Source: Oscillospiraceae bacterium (GTDB lineage Bacteria > Bacillota > Clostridia > Oscillospirales > Oscillospiraceae). From it: a DNA stretch of 44,772 bases. This document shows positions 1-8,296 of this stretch, one piece after another (position 1 is the stretch's first letter; each line of letters opens with the position of its first letter). The stretch covers positions 1-44,772 of the forward strand of contig WRAO01000021.1 in NCBI GenBank assembly GCA_009780175.1. Reading direction: 5' to 3'. The notes under the pieces are model-generated. The model saw nothing but the letters and a program-made list of their open reading frames with translations, was not told where the DNA came from and searched no databases. Both the position numbers and the translations under genes were made by a program.

Positions 1-1
1 G

Positions 2-160
2 TGGTATTACTTATATCTGCAGTGTGCCTCTAACTCCTATCAATACGAGATGAAAGCCGATGGTGTATTCAGCACATGGCTCGCAGTGATCCAGCCACGC
101 GACTGGAGAGTTTTGGAGCGGCCCGATTCCAGGCCAGAAGCTATTTTGCGTCCGCGATAA
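2..160 (+). CDS. partial 3' end of an unidentified ORF
   Basis: An open frame enters from the left edge and runs 52 codons to TAA at 158-160. The translated tail begins with an aromatic run (WYYLYLQ) and ends in a basic PRPR-type sequence (ILRPR). No family is recognised. A GC-rich hairpin follows 55 bases downstream, which would suit a gene end, but the hairpin has no T-tract. A frame this short at a window edge can occur by chance; the upstream sequence would decide it. Confidence 0.3.
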   Translation, partial: WYYLYLQCASNSYQYEMKADGVFSTWLAVIQPRDWRVLERPDSRPEAILRPR

Positions 161-215
161 ACAAGGACATCTCCACCCCTCAGCCGCGTAAGCGTACCAA
201 CTAAGCAGGGGTCTA

Positions 216-240
216 GAGGGGGCGCAAAATGCGCCCCCTC
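216..240. terminator. perfect GC-rich hairpin, possible terminator
   Basis: GAGGGGGCGC (216-225) pairs perfectly with GCGCCCCCTC (231-240) around a five-base AAAAT loop. There is no run of T after it on either strand, so as an intrinsic terminator it would be weak. It lies after the partial ORF ending at 160. Confidence 0.4.
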
Positions 241-499
241 GTCTTGAGTATAGAGATTATCTGTGCTCTATATCGAAGCCAAGTGCCACCTGCCGCGCTT
301 GCACCTTGAGGAAAGGAGCGAGATCGACATAGGTATAGGTGACAACCTCCGACACAGCACGCACCCAGAGGCATTTAAAACTGCCTCTGGGCTCACCACA
401 GTAGGCGACGCTACATCCTCCGCGAAAGGAATTTCCGGAGACAAGCGACTTACTGTGAAAACGGTGGCGCTAGGAGAGTGACCGCTCCCTAGCGCTATA

Positions 500-620
500 C
501 CCTTCCGCCAAACGAAGCGCCAACACACGAGCGTGTGTTGGCACGAGTACAAAGTCAAAAGGAAGAGATTTTCAAGAGAAACCATAGTTTCTCTTGAATT
601 GTTTTTTGCCCACTTTTGAA
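500..620 (-). repeat. multi-hairpin repeat, copy R1 (partial)
   Basis: Read on the minus strand this matches the central part of the copies at 39594-39824 and elsewhere: a GGGCAAAAAA segment, then a variable hairpin (arms 571-582 and 587-598), then the shared CTTCCTTTTGACTTTGTAC-like segment, then a divergent tail with GGCGGAAG. The 5' part with the AGCCTGCGGCT and GTAAG hairpins is missing, so the copy is truncated. Its variable hairpin (AGAGAAAC type) is the same class as in the copy at 39.6 kb. Confidence 0.75.
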
Positions 621-698
621 CAAGATCTCCATAGCGCATACTTTGCAGATTCATTGGAAATAGCATTTATCGAAGAACCCAAGGCCGTGTCAAAGCCG

Positions 699-737
699 CC
701 CCTTGTCTACCGGGCGATGCGCCCGGTAGACAAGGGG
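699..737. other. 18-bp perfect inverted repeat
   Basis: Bases 699-716 are the exact reverse complement of 720-737, with a three-base ATG loop. Either strand would fold into a long GC-rich hairpin. No T-tract follows on the plus strand. It lies 70 bases upstream of the surface-protein promoter and could insulate that promoter or be a mobile-repeat remnant. Confidence 0.7.
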
Positions 738-807
738 AACCGGAGCGTAAAGCTGCTATAGGCGGCCCTTCTCGTTCGGCAGGCGCGAAGAGGCGAGATA
801 AATGGAC

Positions 808-836
808 TTGACATAATAATTACGTAACGGTATTAT
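808..836 (+). promoter_or_regulatory. sigma-A-type promoter of the VWA surface protein
   Basis: TTGACA (808-813), a 17-base spacer and TATTAT (831-836) form a near-consensus vegetative promoter about 75 bases before the start codon. The spacer contains the perfect 8-bp palindrome TTACGTAA (820-827), well placed for a repressor. The surrounding DNA is AT-rich, unlike its flanks. Confidence 0.75.
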
Positions 837-909
837 ATAATAAAAAATGTAACAATATTTTCCATGAATCAGCAAAAATATATGAAAAGTTTCAGGAAGG
901 AAGATTGCT

Positions 910-3900
910 ATGCGTCAAACAAGTATGCGAACTATCCCCTTTAAGAGACTCCTTAGCATGTGTTTAGCTGCCCTGTTAGTATATTCAACGCTTACTGCTG
1001 TGACGGCTATACCGTCAAACACCTCATACAATAGCAACATCGCGCCTGCCGTTACTTTCTTGACAATCACTGAACGGGTTGCCGATCCGCCCACGTTCAG
1101 TGGTTCGCCCACGAATGACGACATGGGCTGGAACAATGTGCCGCATGTACAAGACGGGCGCATATGGACCGATAAAAGCGTCGAAGAAGGCACGGGTACA
1201 GATGATTTTATTCTCACCCTTTCCGCCTTGAGCCAGTCGTTCTACGTCACAAGCGGTTTTGCAATCCCCACGGACACCGTGTTTGTGATCGACGTGTCCG
1301 GCAGTATGGGCGACCCCCTGCTCGGCGTCGACGGGGTTCCCCGCATATCTTTGCTGATTGACGCGCTGAATGAGGCCATCGGTATATTGCTAGACGCAAA
1401 TCCGCAAAACAGGGTTGCCGTTGTGGCATACGGCGGCGCGCTTGGTGGCTCCGCCAGAGTTGAGCACGTCCTGCCGCTGGGCCGCTATACTGCCGCGGCC
1501 GGTAGCTTTTTCTCCTTTCAGCCCGCCGCAAGTCCGTACTATTTGCGCGTGGAGGTTGGCGGCACACCCCGCAATATCCTCGTCCAAGGTTCGACGCCGA
1601 CGCAGTGGGGCATACGTGAAGGCGCTCGGATTTTGGAGGATCCCGCCAATCTCACCACGGCAGTCGTACCCATGACAGACACCAGCGGCACGATCACTGA
1701 AGTTACCGTCACGCGCAGACCGAATATCATCTTGATTACCGACGGCGAACCGACGATGGGGCGGCCCGATTTCTATTTCGATTCCCCTGCCCCGGTTACC
1801 GTCGGGCCGATTGCGCCGAACTCTGGCCAAAACCAGCTCACGGCAGCCACCGGTACATTCTATGGCGACGGGAGTTATGGCGAGTTGGGTCTAGCTGTGA
1901 TGACTGTCCTAACCGCCGCCTACAGACAACGGACAGTGCAAGAGCGTTATTTCCCTAATGGTGTGGTAGACGGACAGGTCGGACAGCCTAGCCCTTCGGT
2001 GGGCTTTTTTACCATCAGTGTCGGCACCCAGCCCGGGGGGGCGTATGGCGTGGCGGCACAACAACTCATCAATGCGACGATGAATCCGATCCCCGCAAAT
2101 ACCGCCTTGGTCGAGCAAGGGATACGGTCTCGGATGGATCCCGCGAATTGGGCGCCTCCCAGCGCCATCACGATGGGGCCTACAGCAGGCACGCCCACTA
2201 TGGACGAACTGCTTGCCGCGTTTGCCGGCCCCGGCGGGGCAACTGGGTACTTCACTGCGCAGTTTCGACAGGGGTATCCTATCTATCGTTGGGATTCTTC
2301 ACAGAGTACAGTGAATATCGAAAACCTCATTCCCAACCCTTTAATTCCCTATTTGACCGACGACGATTTGGAATATGCGGACGAGTTTTTCCCGGCCACA
2401 AACTTAGAACAATTGCGAGAGGCGTTCCGCGCCATCACAACTAGCATCCAAGGTCAAAGCACCTCTCCGGTCACGAAGGATGACGGTCACCCGGAGAGGA
2501 GTGGCTGGCTCGTCTTTTCTGATGTGCTGGGCGAATATATGGAGTTTCGGGATGGGCCTTTGCTGTACTTTGACGGCATCTATTATTCCAGATCCGGATT
2601 CGACCTGAATGATTCAACCGTAGAAAGCGATTACCAAGCAATCCTATATCACCACTTGAATTATGGGATCACTCCCGCTGATCCATTCTACGTTGCGCAA
2701 GATATAGTAGATGCTCTGATTGACAACAATATCCAAGCTGGGAATATCACTTACATCTTCTATTACGCGGATGCGAACAGAAATTTCCTCGGCTTCCCAG
2801 CATCCGCAGCCCCAAATGCGGCGGCTCGGGTGCAGGTATTCCCCATGTTTGGCGATATTCCGCCCATTGTCCCCGGTGGGCAGACTGATTTGATGTACAT
2901 TACCTTCCATGTCATCACCGCATTAATAGACGGTACGTTTACTGAGATTATTACACCTCCTGTCGGCCCCAGCGGTGCGCAGGTACCTACGAACCGCACG
3001 TTGACAGCGGGTGACCAGGTCATACGGTGGTATATCCCAGGAAGTCTCATTCCGATGCGCATGGTTGATGACGACGGTATCGTAACCGGGAATTTACAGC
3101 CGATTCAAGTGAGATACACAGTCGGACTGGATCAGGTGCGCGTTCTCGCGGGGATATCCGCCGCGTACCGAACCGCAAACCCGGGGCCGGACGATTCGAT
3201 TTACTTCTACTCCAACTATTGGCGTAACAACCGGACGCCCGCGTCTGTACCGACACCCTTGAACGTCAGCTTGGCCTTCTATGAGCCCCATCCGCTCAAC
3301 CCCTTCTATCTGGAAGGCCGGCCCGGCTATGACGGAGAAAATATTGTCTTCAAGCAGCCGACTCGGGGTCCGACACAAACGGCGGAGTACGTGTCCTATG
3401 ACCGCTCCTTCCTATACTTGCCTCCCGGAGAAACCGAGTCAAGCCGGTTTGACTTGCATTGGCTGGGCAACAACGGGCGGCTGCGGGTCGAGCTGCCGGG
3501 TTGGCTGGATATCACAAAAGCCTTTGTTTTTGACGGAACGCCCTTGCAGTGGCCACCGAATGAAATCGATTTTTCGACGATGACTCCACTTGTTTTCGCG
3601 GTATACAACTCGGATGGCACTAACGTTGCCACCCTTACGCTTCCAAATACCCCAGACGACTTTATTTGGAACGCGGGGCAAAACAGATGGGAACTGACAG
3701 CCCCCCTGGAACTGCCGCCGGGGGCGTATACCGTTACGAAAACCGGGGGAGCGGTGAGCGGGTATCTCTATCTCCCGCAGCCCGAAGTGGGGACGATACT
3801 CGTGGTGTCTGGGACAACTGCATACATCGACTTTGTCAATGTATACATCCCTCTTTCAGACAATCGGCCGGCCTTATATGTAATAAAAGAATTCGACGGC

Positions 3901-4596
3901 CTGCCTCCGGGCGTGTTCCCACCGGGATTTGCGGTTGTGATCGTAGGGCCGGAAGGCGAAGAGGCGCCTAATCCAGACAGCCGCTGGCAGCAACTTTCAA
4001 ATGGCTCCTGGGAAATCAGGTTGACTGCGGCCCAAGCCATTGCGGGGATTCGTTTGGAAGGGCTCGCAGTCGGAGAATACAGCGTTACGGAGATCAACTT
4101 CACTAACGCGCCCGGATTTAACTTCCTTGGCGTAGGGTGGGTGGCGGTCGATGCGTATTATAATTCCACAGTTTTTGGATCAGGGGCAGATTCGCTGCCG
4201 ATTATCGTCAACCTCGGGCCAGAGAGTGATGCCGCGGTCAGAATCTTGAATCGGTACGGACCCGCACTACCGCCACCACCGCCCCCGCCAACGCCAACGG
4301 ACCCGCCGGACCCGCCAGACCCACCGGACCCACCGGACCCGCCGGAGCCGTCCCCTTCACCCTCGCCATCGCCCTCTCCGTCTCCATCGCCTTCCCCCTC
4401 GCCGACTCCCACACCAACGCCTCACATACATACACCGACACCCACACCGTCGGAGCCGCCGATCGCCCCGCCAACCGGGGACGCTCGCGGAACGGCATCC
4501 CTCATGGTTACGCTCTTACTTGGCCTTGGCTGTATGAGCGGCGTGATCTTGTACTGGTATCGGAAAAAGTTTGCTTATCTGGGCAAACGCCTGTAG
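910..4596 (+). CDS. cell-wall-anchored von Willebrand A domain surface protein with Cna_B-like domain
   Basis: This 1228-residue protein is probably an exported adhesin or pilus-tip-like protein. It starts with a basic segment and a hydrophobic signal peptide (about residues 10-33). A VWA domain follows, with a MIDAS DxSGS motif at 128-132 and an acidic DGE motif at 278-280, which would bind a divalent metal and a ligand. Around residues 980-1100 there is a Cna_B/SpaA-like beta-sandwich segment ending in GEYSVTE. Residues 1119-1185 are a Pro-rich stalk (DPP repeats, then SP and TP repeats). The C-terminus has the sortase-type signal APPTGD (1186-1191), a membrane segment and an RKK tail; the motif departs from LPXTG at its first position. 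AGGAAGG lies 8 bases before the ATG. It stands alone behind its own promoter; no sortase gene is in the window. Confidence 0.9.
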   Translation: MRQTSMRTIPFKRLLSMCLAALLVYSTLTAVTAIPSNTSYNSNIAPAVTFLTITERVADPPTFSGSPTNDDMGWNNVPHVQDGRIWTDKSVEEGTGTDDFILTLSALSQSFYVTSGFAIPTDTVFVIDVSGSMGDPLLGVDGVPRISLLIDALNEAIGILLDANPQNRVAVVAYGGALGGSARVEHVLPLGRYTAAAGSFFSFQPAASPYYLRVEVGGTPRNILVQGSTPTQWGIREGARILEDPANLTTAVVPMTDTSGTITEVTVTRRPNIILITDGEPTMGRPDFYFDSPAPVTVGPIAPNSGQNQLTAATGTFYGDGSYGELGLAVMTVLTAAYRQRTVQERYFPNGVVDGQVGQPSPSVGFFTISVGTQPGGAYGVAAQQLINATMNPIPANTALVEQGIRSRMDPANWAPPSAITMGPTAGTPTMDELLAAFAGPGGATGYFTAQFRQGYPIYRWDSSQSTVNIENLIPNPLIPYLTDDDLEYADEFFPATNLEQLREAFRAITTSIQGQSTSPVTKDDGHPERSGWLVFSDVLGEYMEFRDGPLLYFDGIYYSRSGFDLNDSTVESDYQAILYHHLNYGITPADPFYVAQDIVDALIDNNIQAGNITYIFYYADANRNFLGFPASAAPNAAARVQVFPMFGDIPPIVPGGQTDLMYITFHVITALIDGTFTEIITPPVGPSGAQVPTNRTLTAGDQVIRWYIPGSLIPMRMVDDDGIVTGNLQPIQVRYTVGLDQVRVLAGISAAYRTANPGPDDSIYFYSNYWRNNRTPASVPTPLNVSLAFYEPHPLNPFYLEGRPGYDGENIVFKQPTRGPTQTAEYVSYDRSFLYLPPGETESSRFDLHWLGNNGRLRVELPGWLDITKAFVFDGTPLQWPPNEIDFSTMTPLVFAVYNSDGTNVATLTLPNTPDDFIWNAGQNRWELTAPLELPPGAYTVTKTGGAVSGYLYLPQPEVGTILVVSGTTAYIDFVNVYIPLSDNRPALYVIKEFDGLPPGVFPPGFAVVIVGPEGEEAPNPDSRWQQLSNGSWEIRLTAAQAIAGIRLEGLAVGEYSVTEINFTNAPGFNFLGVGWVAVDAYYNSTVFGSGADSLPIIVNLGPESDAAVRILNRYGPALPPPPPPPTPTDPPDPPDPPDPPDPPEPSPSPSPSPSPSPSPSPSPTPTPTPHIHTPTPTPSEPPIAPPTGDARGTASLMVTLLLGLGCMSGVILYWYRKKFAYLGKRL

Positions 4597-4636
4597 GACA
4601 GCACATGGGAAAACGAATAGACAAACGAAAATCCGG

Positions 4637-5203
4637 ATGACAGCGGAGTATGCCCTTTGCAGTGTTTCTGACGGGACGGTGGATGGTTGTGTTTCCTCCG
4701 GCGCACGCTGGCTGGATTGGCGCGATGATGTCACCGCGCGGAGCGAATATGCCGCGCTGTGGACCAGTTTTGAATGCCACGTTGAGCGTCCGCCTGCGGA
4801 TTTTCCAGAAGAGCACCCGCCTAGCGCCGCCTCAATCGAGCGGCCGCACGGCGCATGTATAGACATGAGTTCTCCGCAATCAATCCCGATTTTGTGGATT
4901 AGGTTTCGATTGCGAGGACCTCGGGAAACTATCCTGTTGAGTGAGCATCGTGAGATTACGATAGTCACAGCGGGCGGCGAAACTTTGGTATACAAAATAT
5001 TCAACGTGCGCTGGACAAACGCTTGGGATTGCGCCTATACTGCTCGATCCGAACGACGTTGTGACGGCCAATCTTCTCGAAACTGCCCCGGCAAACAGCC
5101 GGGGTTTGTTCTTGCCACCTGTTCGAGCGTTAGAGATCGTAACGCCCGTATGTTGGTACATGCCGCACTGCATGTCCATGTGCTAGACGAACCTAGGGCA
5201 TAG
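4637..5203 (+). CDS. hypothetical protein (doubtful ORF)
   Basis: An open frame of 188 codons from ATG 4637 begins 40 bases after the surface-protein gene. No family is recognised. The codons look protein-like in the middle, with a plausible beta-strand stretch around residues 80-125 (WIRFRL, ITIVTAGGETLVYKIFNV). There is no good ribosome-binding site, and a strong terminator-like hairpin with T-tract (5086-5110) falls inside the last 120 bases. It may be a decayed fragment of a surface-protein gene or a chance frame. Confidence 0.3.
   Translation: MTAEYALCSVSDGTVDGCVSSGARWLDWRDDVTARSEYAALWTSFECHVERPPADFPEEHPPSAASIERPHGACIDMSSPQSIPILWIRFRLRGPRETILLSEHREITIVTAGGETLVYKIFNVRWTNAWDCAYTARSERRCDGQSSRNCPGKQPGFVLATCSSVRDRNARMLVHAALHVHVLDEPRA
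5086..5110 (+). terminator. intrinsic terminator
   Basis: CCCCGGC (5086-5092) and GCCGGGG (5098-5104) close an AAACA loop and are followed directly by TTTGTT. This is a compact Rho-independent terminator and probably ends transcripts from the surface-protein promoter. Confidence 0.7.
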
Positions 5204-5219
5204 GCCTTATCTAAAATAG

Positions 5220-5266
5220 AAAGATACGTCGGCAGAGAGATTTCTGCTGGCGTATCTTTAATTGTT
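5220..5266 (+). terminator. imperfect long hairpin with T-rich tail
   Basis: AAAGATACG (5220-5228) pairs with CGTATCTTT (5251-5259). Inside, GCAGA (5232-5236) pairs with TCTGC (5243-5247) across a short internal loop. The 3' arm runs into TTTAATTGTT. It may be a terminator in either direction, since the minus strand also ends in a T-rich stretch (TCTATTTTAG). Confidence 0.5.
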
Positions 5267-5625
5267 GAAAGTGGAGTTTCATGATGAGCGATTCCGTCCT
5301 AATAGAGACGTAAGGCGTACCCCCTATGGTTCTATCTGTGCTCTGCTTTTGTTGCTGCAAGCCGCTCTGACGGATACGACGTGGTGGTGTTCGGCATCTA
5401 CTCGCTCTAAGATCGTGAAGTCGAGCGCGGGCATGAGTTGAACATACGCTTCAATGTTGCTTTTGAGCAATTTTTCAATGCGGGATGATCCACCACGGAA
5501 AAGCGAATTATCTCTCGTGTATAGCCGATTTTTTGGTGCATAACCGTACGGTGACCATACATGACCTTCGCAGGCCCCGCCGCATGTCCTAGTATAAGCA
5601 CACCTCTGCTATATCTTCAAGGCAC
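5267..5625. other. non-coding or decayed stretch
   Basis: No intact gene is seen. A ten-codon frame starts at ATG 5281. Another frame around 5318-5486 reads like protein (a YDVVVFGIYSL segment, then a stop, then a further segment ending NVAFEQFFNAG), as if a gene had been broken by a nonsense codon. Nothing in it can be assigned to a family. Confidence 0.4.
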
Positions 5626-5757
5626 ATGTATGGCCCGCGAGGCGGTGGGGCCAAAATCACCGAGGAAAGGAGAAAGTCCGTGGAAAATGATGCGTTGGCG
5701 TACGTAGACGTTGCTACCGAGGAACTCAAGAAGGCCAGGCAGTCCGAGCAAGTCTAG
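5626..5757 (+). CDS. small hypothetical protein or truncated remnant
   Basis: A 43-codon frame begins with ATG 5626 and is rich in charged residues, with a helical-looking second half (VATEELKKARQSEQV). An internal in-frame GTG at 5680 has a much better ribosome-binding site (AAAGGAG seven bases upstream) and would give 25 residues. The stop codon lies at the outer boundary of repeat copy R2, which suggests that the repeat cut off or replaced the original 3' end. No family is recognised. Confidence 0.35.
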   Translation: MYGPRGGGAKITEERRKSVENDALAYVDVATEELKKARQSEQV

Positions 5758-5758
5758 C

Positions 5759-5937
5759 ACCGCACAACCCTCCGCCGGACGAGGCGGAACCACACGTCCA
5801 GAACGCACACAGGCCAAACGTTCAAAGGGGGTCGTCAGAGGGCAAAGCCCCCTGACGCGCATTTTTTTGCTTACTTTTTTGGGCAAGGCAAAAAAAGTAA
5901 GGCGCCTCAACGCAACGAGCAAAACGAGCCGCAGGCT
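5759..5937 (-). repeat. multi-hairpin repeat, copy R2
   Basis: On the minus strand the copy reads in the family order. The AGCCTGCGGCT hairpin comes first (5927-5937), then a CGTTGAGGCGCC segment, then the CTTACTTTTTT/AAAAAAGTAAG hairpin, then the variable hairpin (arms 5833-5843 and 5847-5857), then a GTGTGGTTCCGCC...GGCGGA hairpin and a GTGCGGTG end. In the minus-strand RNA the variable stem contains a G-U wobble where the plus strand has an A-C mismatch, which hints that the minus strand is the folded sense strand. Confidence 0.85.
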
Positions 5938-5975
5938 AAAAATGAAAGGTTTTTCAAAAAGATAGAGATTCAGGC

Positions 5976-6004
5976 TTGACAGCGCCTAGCAGTTCTGGTA
6001 TTCT
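5976..6004 (+). promoter_or_regulatory. promoter of the S10 ribosomal operon
   Basis: TTGACA (5976-5981), a 17-base spacer and TATTCT (5999-6004) lie just after repeat R2. Transcription would start near 6011 and leave a leader of about 250 bases before rpsJ. Confidence 0.7.
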
Positions 6005-6156
6005 ATCAAAGCGTCGAATGGACACAGTTTGTCTATTCGCGTGGAAATGCGATGAAGCGGGAGATTGCTCGGGGGACCGAGGTAACTTTCGTGGAGTATG
6101 TCCGATGATCGGGCGGCTGAGTTTGTCCACTGCGTATATCGCTTGGACAGAGAAAG

Positions 6157-6187
6157 AATCGGCAGAATCTGCCGATTTGATTTTTGT
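6157..6187 (+). terminator. attenuator-like hairpin in the S10 leader
   Basis: AATCGGCAGA (6157-6166) is complementary to TCTGCCGATT (6168-6177), and the 3' arm continues into TTGATTTTTGTG. A hairpin with a T-rich tail inside the leader fits a transcription attenuator. L4-dependent control of S10 leaders is known from E. coli; whether anything similar acts here is inference. Confidence 0.45.
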
Positions 6188-6263
6188 GACAAGAATGATA
6201 CGCACGGAACGGTGGACACGAAAGGCTCCGATTTACAATCATTTTGTAAGGAGGAAGACACAC

Positions 6264-6581
6264 ATGGCAACACCAGCAAAGAAAATGATCCGCATTCGAC
6301 TCAAGGCTTACGATCACCAACTGATCGACCAGGCGGCAGAGCGTATTGTGGACACAGCGAAGCGCACGGGCGCGGCGGTCTCCGGACCGATTCCGCTGCC
6401 GACGCGCAAGGAGATCGTCACGATTCTGCGTTCCGTGCATAAGCACAAGGACAGCCGGGAGCAGTTTGAACGCCGCACGCACAAGCGTCTGGTCGACATT
6501 CTGGCACCGACACAGAAGACCGTGGAAAGCCTGATGAGCCTGGAAATTCCGGCAGGCGTCGAAATCGAGATTAAACTGTAA
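6264..6581 (+). CDS. rpsJ: 30S ribosomal protein S10
   Basis: First gene of the operon, 105 residues, the usual length. S10 is a 30S head protein and doubles as NusE in antitermination complexes. The signature region with [12 protein letters not shown] followed by [17 protein letters not shown] (about residues 47-76) is clear. The frame stays open well upstream, but AAGGAGG eight bases before ATG 6264 and the family N-terminus ([13 protein letters not shown]) fix the start. A 122-base gap separates it from rplC, longer than most gaps in this operon. Confidence 0.98.
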   Translation: MATPAKKMIRIRLKAYDHQLIDQAAERIVDTAKRTGAAVSGPIPLPTRKEIVTILRSVHKHKDSREQFERRTHKRLVDILAPTQKTVESLMSLEIPAGVEIEIKL

Positions 6582-6703
6582 AAAGCGGACACCCAATGGC
6601 CGTTATTACAGTGCTAATCAGGTCATGTTGATGGGCCTTACCGTCAACCAATAACCTGGCGCTTACCTTAAATAGTAGCGCCGAACGAGGAGGAACAGAC
6701 AGT

Positions 6704-7339
6704 ATGAAGAAAGCAATCATCGGCAAAAAGGTCGGCATGACGCAGATCTTCGATGAGATGGGGAAGGTCGTCCCTGTCACCGTCATTGAGGCGGGTCCTT
6801 GCACTGTGGTGCAGAAGAAGACCAAGGAGAAGGAAGGCTATTCATCCGTACAGCTCGGTTTCGCGGACGAGAAAGCGCGTAAGCTCTCCAAACCAGAGCG
6901 GGGTCACTTGGAAAAAGCGGGTGTCGGTCTGAAAAGATACCTGAAGGAGTTCAGACTGGACGACGCCGAGAACATGAACATCGGCGACGAGATCAAGGCT
7001 GACACCTTCGCCGAGGGAGATAAGATCGACGTGACCGGCATCTCCAAAGGTAAGGGCTTCTCCGGTGTTATCAAGCGGCACAACGCGGCGCGCGGCAGAA
7101 TGTCTCACGGCGGTGGCCCGGTTCATCGACATGCGGGTGCGATGGCTGCGAACACCGATCCGGGTCGGATCTTCAAGGGTAAGATCGGCGCGGGTCAACT
7201 GGGTTCGGAGCAGGTCACGGTTCAGAATCTGGACATCGTGAAAGTGGACCCGGAACTCAACATGATCGCGGTTCGCGGCGCGATTCCCGGTCCTAAGGGC
7301 GGGATCGTGTATCTCAAAACTACAGTTAAAAACGGTTAA
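6704..7339 (+). CDS. rplC: 50S ribosomal protein L3
   Basis: L3 nucleates 50S assembly and reaches towards the peptidyl-transferase centre. The 211-residue protein opens with the family N-terminus ([11 protein letters not shown]) and carries the central loop with [12 protein letters not shown] and [14 protein letters not shown] (about residues 134-165). GGAGG lies ten bases before the ATG. The gap upstream (6582-6703) contains a weak GGCGCT/AGCGCC hairpin just before the ribosome-binding site. It is followed 20 bases later by rplD. Confidence 0.98.
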   Translation: MKKAIIGKKVGMTQIFDEMGKVVPVTVIEAGPCTVVQKKTKEKEGYSSVQLGFADEKARKLSKPERGHLEKAGVGLKRYLKEFRLDDAENMNIGDEIKADTFAEGDKIDVTGISKGKGFSGVIKRHNAARGRMSHGGGPVHRHAGAMAANTDPGRIFKGKIGAGQLGSEQVTVQNLDIVKVDPELNMIAVRGAIPGPKGGIVYLKTTVKNG

Positions 7340-7359
7340 GGAAAGGAGAGTCGAGAAAC

Positions 7360-7986
7360 ATGCCAACTGCAAACGTATATAACATGGCAGGCGAGAAAAT
7401 CGGTACGGTCGAACTCTCCGAGGCCATCTTCGGCATCGAGCCGAACAAGGCCGTCCTGCACGCCGCTGTGAAGAACCATCTGGCGAATCGTCGGCAAGGG
7501 ACCCAAAGCACGCTCACACGTGCGGAAGTCTCCGGCGGCGGACGGAAGCCTTGGCGGCAAAAAGGTACGGGCCGCGCCCGCGCCGGTTCCACCAGAGCTC
7601 CGCACTGGACCCACGGCGGATTGGCCTTCGCGCCGAAGCCACGGGATTACAGCTACAGCCTCAACAAGAAGGTGAAGCGCCTTGCACTCCTCAGCGCATT
7701 GTCGGCGAAGGCCAATGAGACGGCGATCTATGTGATTGATACGCTCCATCTGGACGAGATCAAGACGAAGAAGATCGCAGCGCTCCTTGAGAAGCTGGAG
7801 ATCGGCGGGAAGAAAGCCATCGTGATTACCCCGGAGCGCAACGAAGAGATTTACAAGAGCGCGAGAAACATTGAGGGTGTGCAGGTCACGTTCGGCGGAA
7901 TCCTCTGCCCCTACGACATTTTGAACGCACGGGCGCTCGTGATCGACAAAGCGGCGCTCGTAAAGATTGAGGAGGTGTTCTCCTAA
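7360..7986 (+). CDS. rplD: 50S ribosomal protein L4
   Basis: L4 (208 residues) lines the peptide exit tunnel and in enterobacteria also represses its own S10 operon. The hallmark tunnel-loop sequence, GTQSTLTRAEVSGGG then KPWRQKGTGRARAGS (about residues 47-80), and the following PRDY are present. AAGGAGAG precedes the start. Its stop overlaps the rplW start by one base (TAATG), so the two are likely translationally coupled. Confidence 0.98.
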   Translation: MPTANVYNMAGEKIGTVELSEAIFGIEPNKAVLHAAVKNHLANRRQGTQSTLTRAEVSGGGRKPWRQKGTGRARAGSTRAPHWTHGGLAFAPKPRDYSYSLNKKVKRLALLSALSAKANETAIYVIDTLHLDEIKTKKIAALLEKLEIGGKKAIVITPERNEEIYKSARNIEGVQVTFGGILCPYDILNARALVIDKAALVKIEEVFS

Positions 7987-8282
7987 TGAGAAGCGCATAT
8001 GACGTAATCGTGCGTCCTATCATCTCCGAGCAGTCCATGGAACAGACACATATGAAAAAGTATGTCTTCGAAGTGGCGAGAGATGCAGGGAAGATTGAGA
8101 TCAAAAAGGCCGTGGAGACGGTGTTCGGCGTGAAGGTTGATAAAGTCAACACGCTCCGGGTCAAAGGTAAGGTCAAACAGCAGGGACGCAATCCCGCTGG
8201 ACGGACCGCCGAGTGGAAGAAAGCCATCGTTCGGCTGACAGACGATTCTAAGACCATCGAATTCTTCGAGGGAATGGTGTAA
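7986..8282 (+). CDS. rplW: 50S ribosomal protein L23
   Basis: L23 (98 residues) sits at the tunnel exit, where trigger factor and SRP dock. The N-terminal YDVIVRPIISEQS segment and the basic loop with VRVKGKVKQQGR-type sequence are typical. The start codon shares a base with the rplD stop; GGAGGTG of the ribosome-binding site lies in the end of rplD. Length and position between L4 and L2 are canonical. Confidence 0.97.
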   Translation: MRSAYDVIVRPIISEQSMEQTHMKKYVFEVARDAGKIEIKKAVETVFGVKVDKVNTLRVKGKVKQQGRNPAGRTAEWKKAIVRLTDDSKTIEFFEGMV

Positions 8283-8296
8283 GGGAGGAATAGACA

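Larger units (their letters stand above)
241..807. other. intergenic stretch dense in perfect inverted repeats
   Basis: No convincing gene is seen here. A 72-codon frame at 263-481 has no ribosome-binding site and is full of hairpin arms. Perfect or near-perfect inverted repeats lie at 364-373/382-391 (10 bp), 467-474/488-495 (8 bp), 519-528/533-542 (10 bp), 571-582/587-598 (12 bp, inside repeat copy R1) and 699-716/720-737 (18 bp, three-base loop). The spacing suggests an array of structured elements or remnants of mobile repeats rather than coding sequence. Confidence 0.6.

Noticed and set aside
263-481. 72-codon plus-strand ORF
   Set aside because: No ribosome-binding site, no recognisable family, and it is built largely of hairpin arms.
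268-666. 132-codon minus-strand ORF
   Set aside because: Runs through the hairpin array and repeat R1; cysteine-rich, basic translation typical of chance frames.
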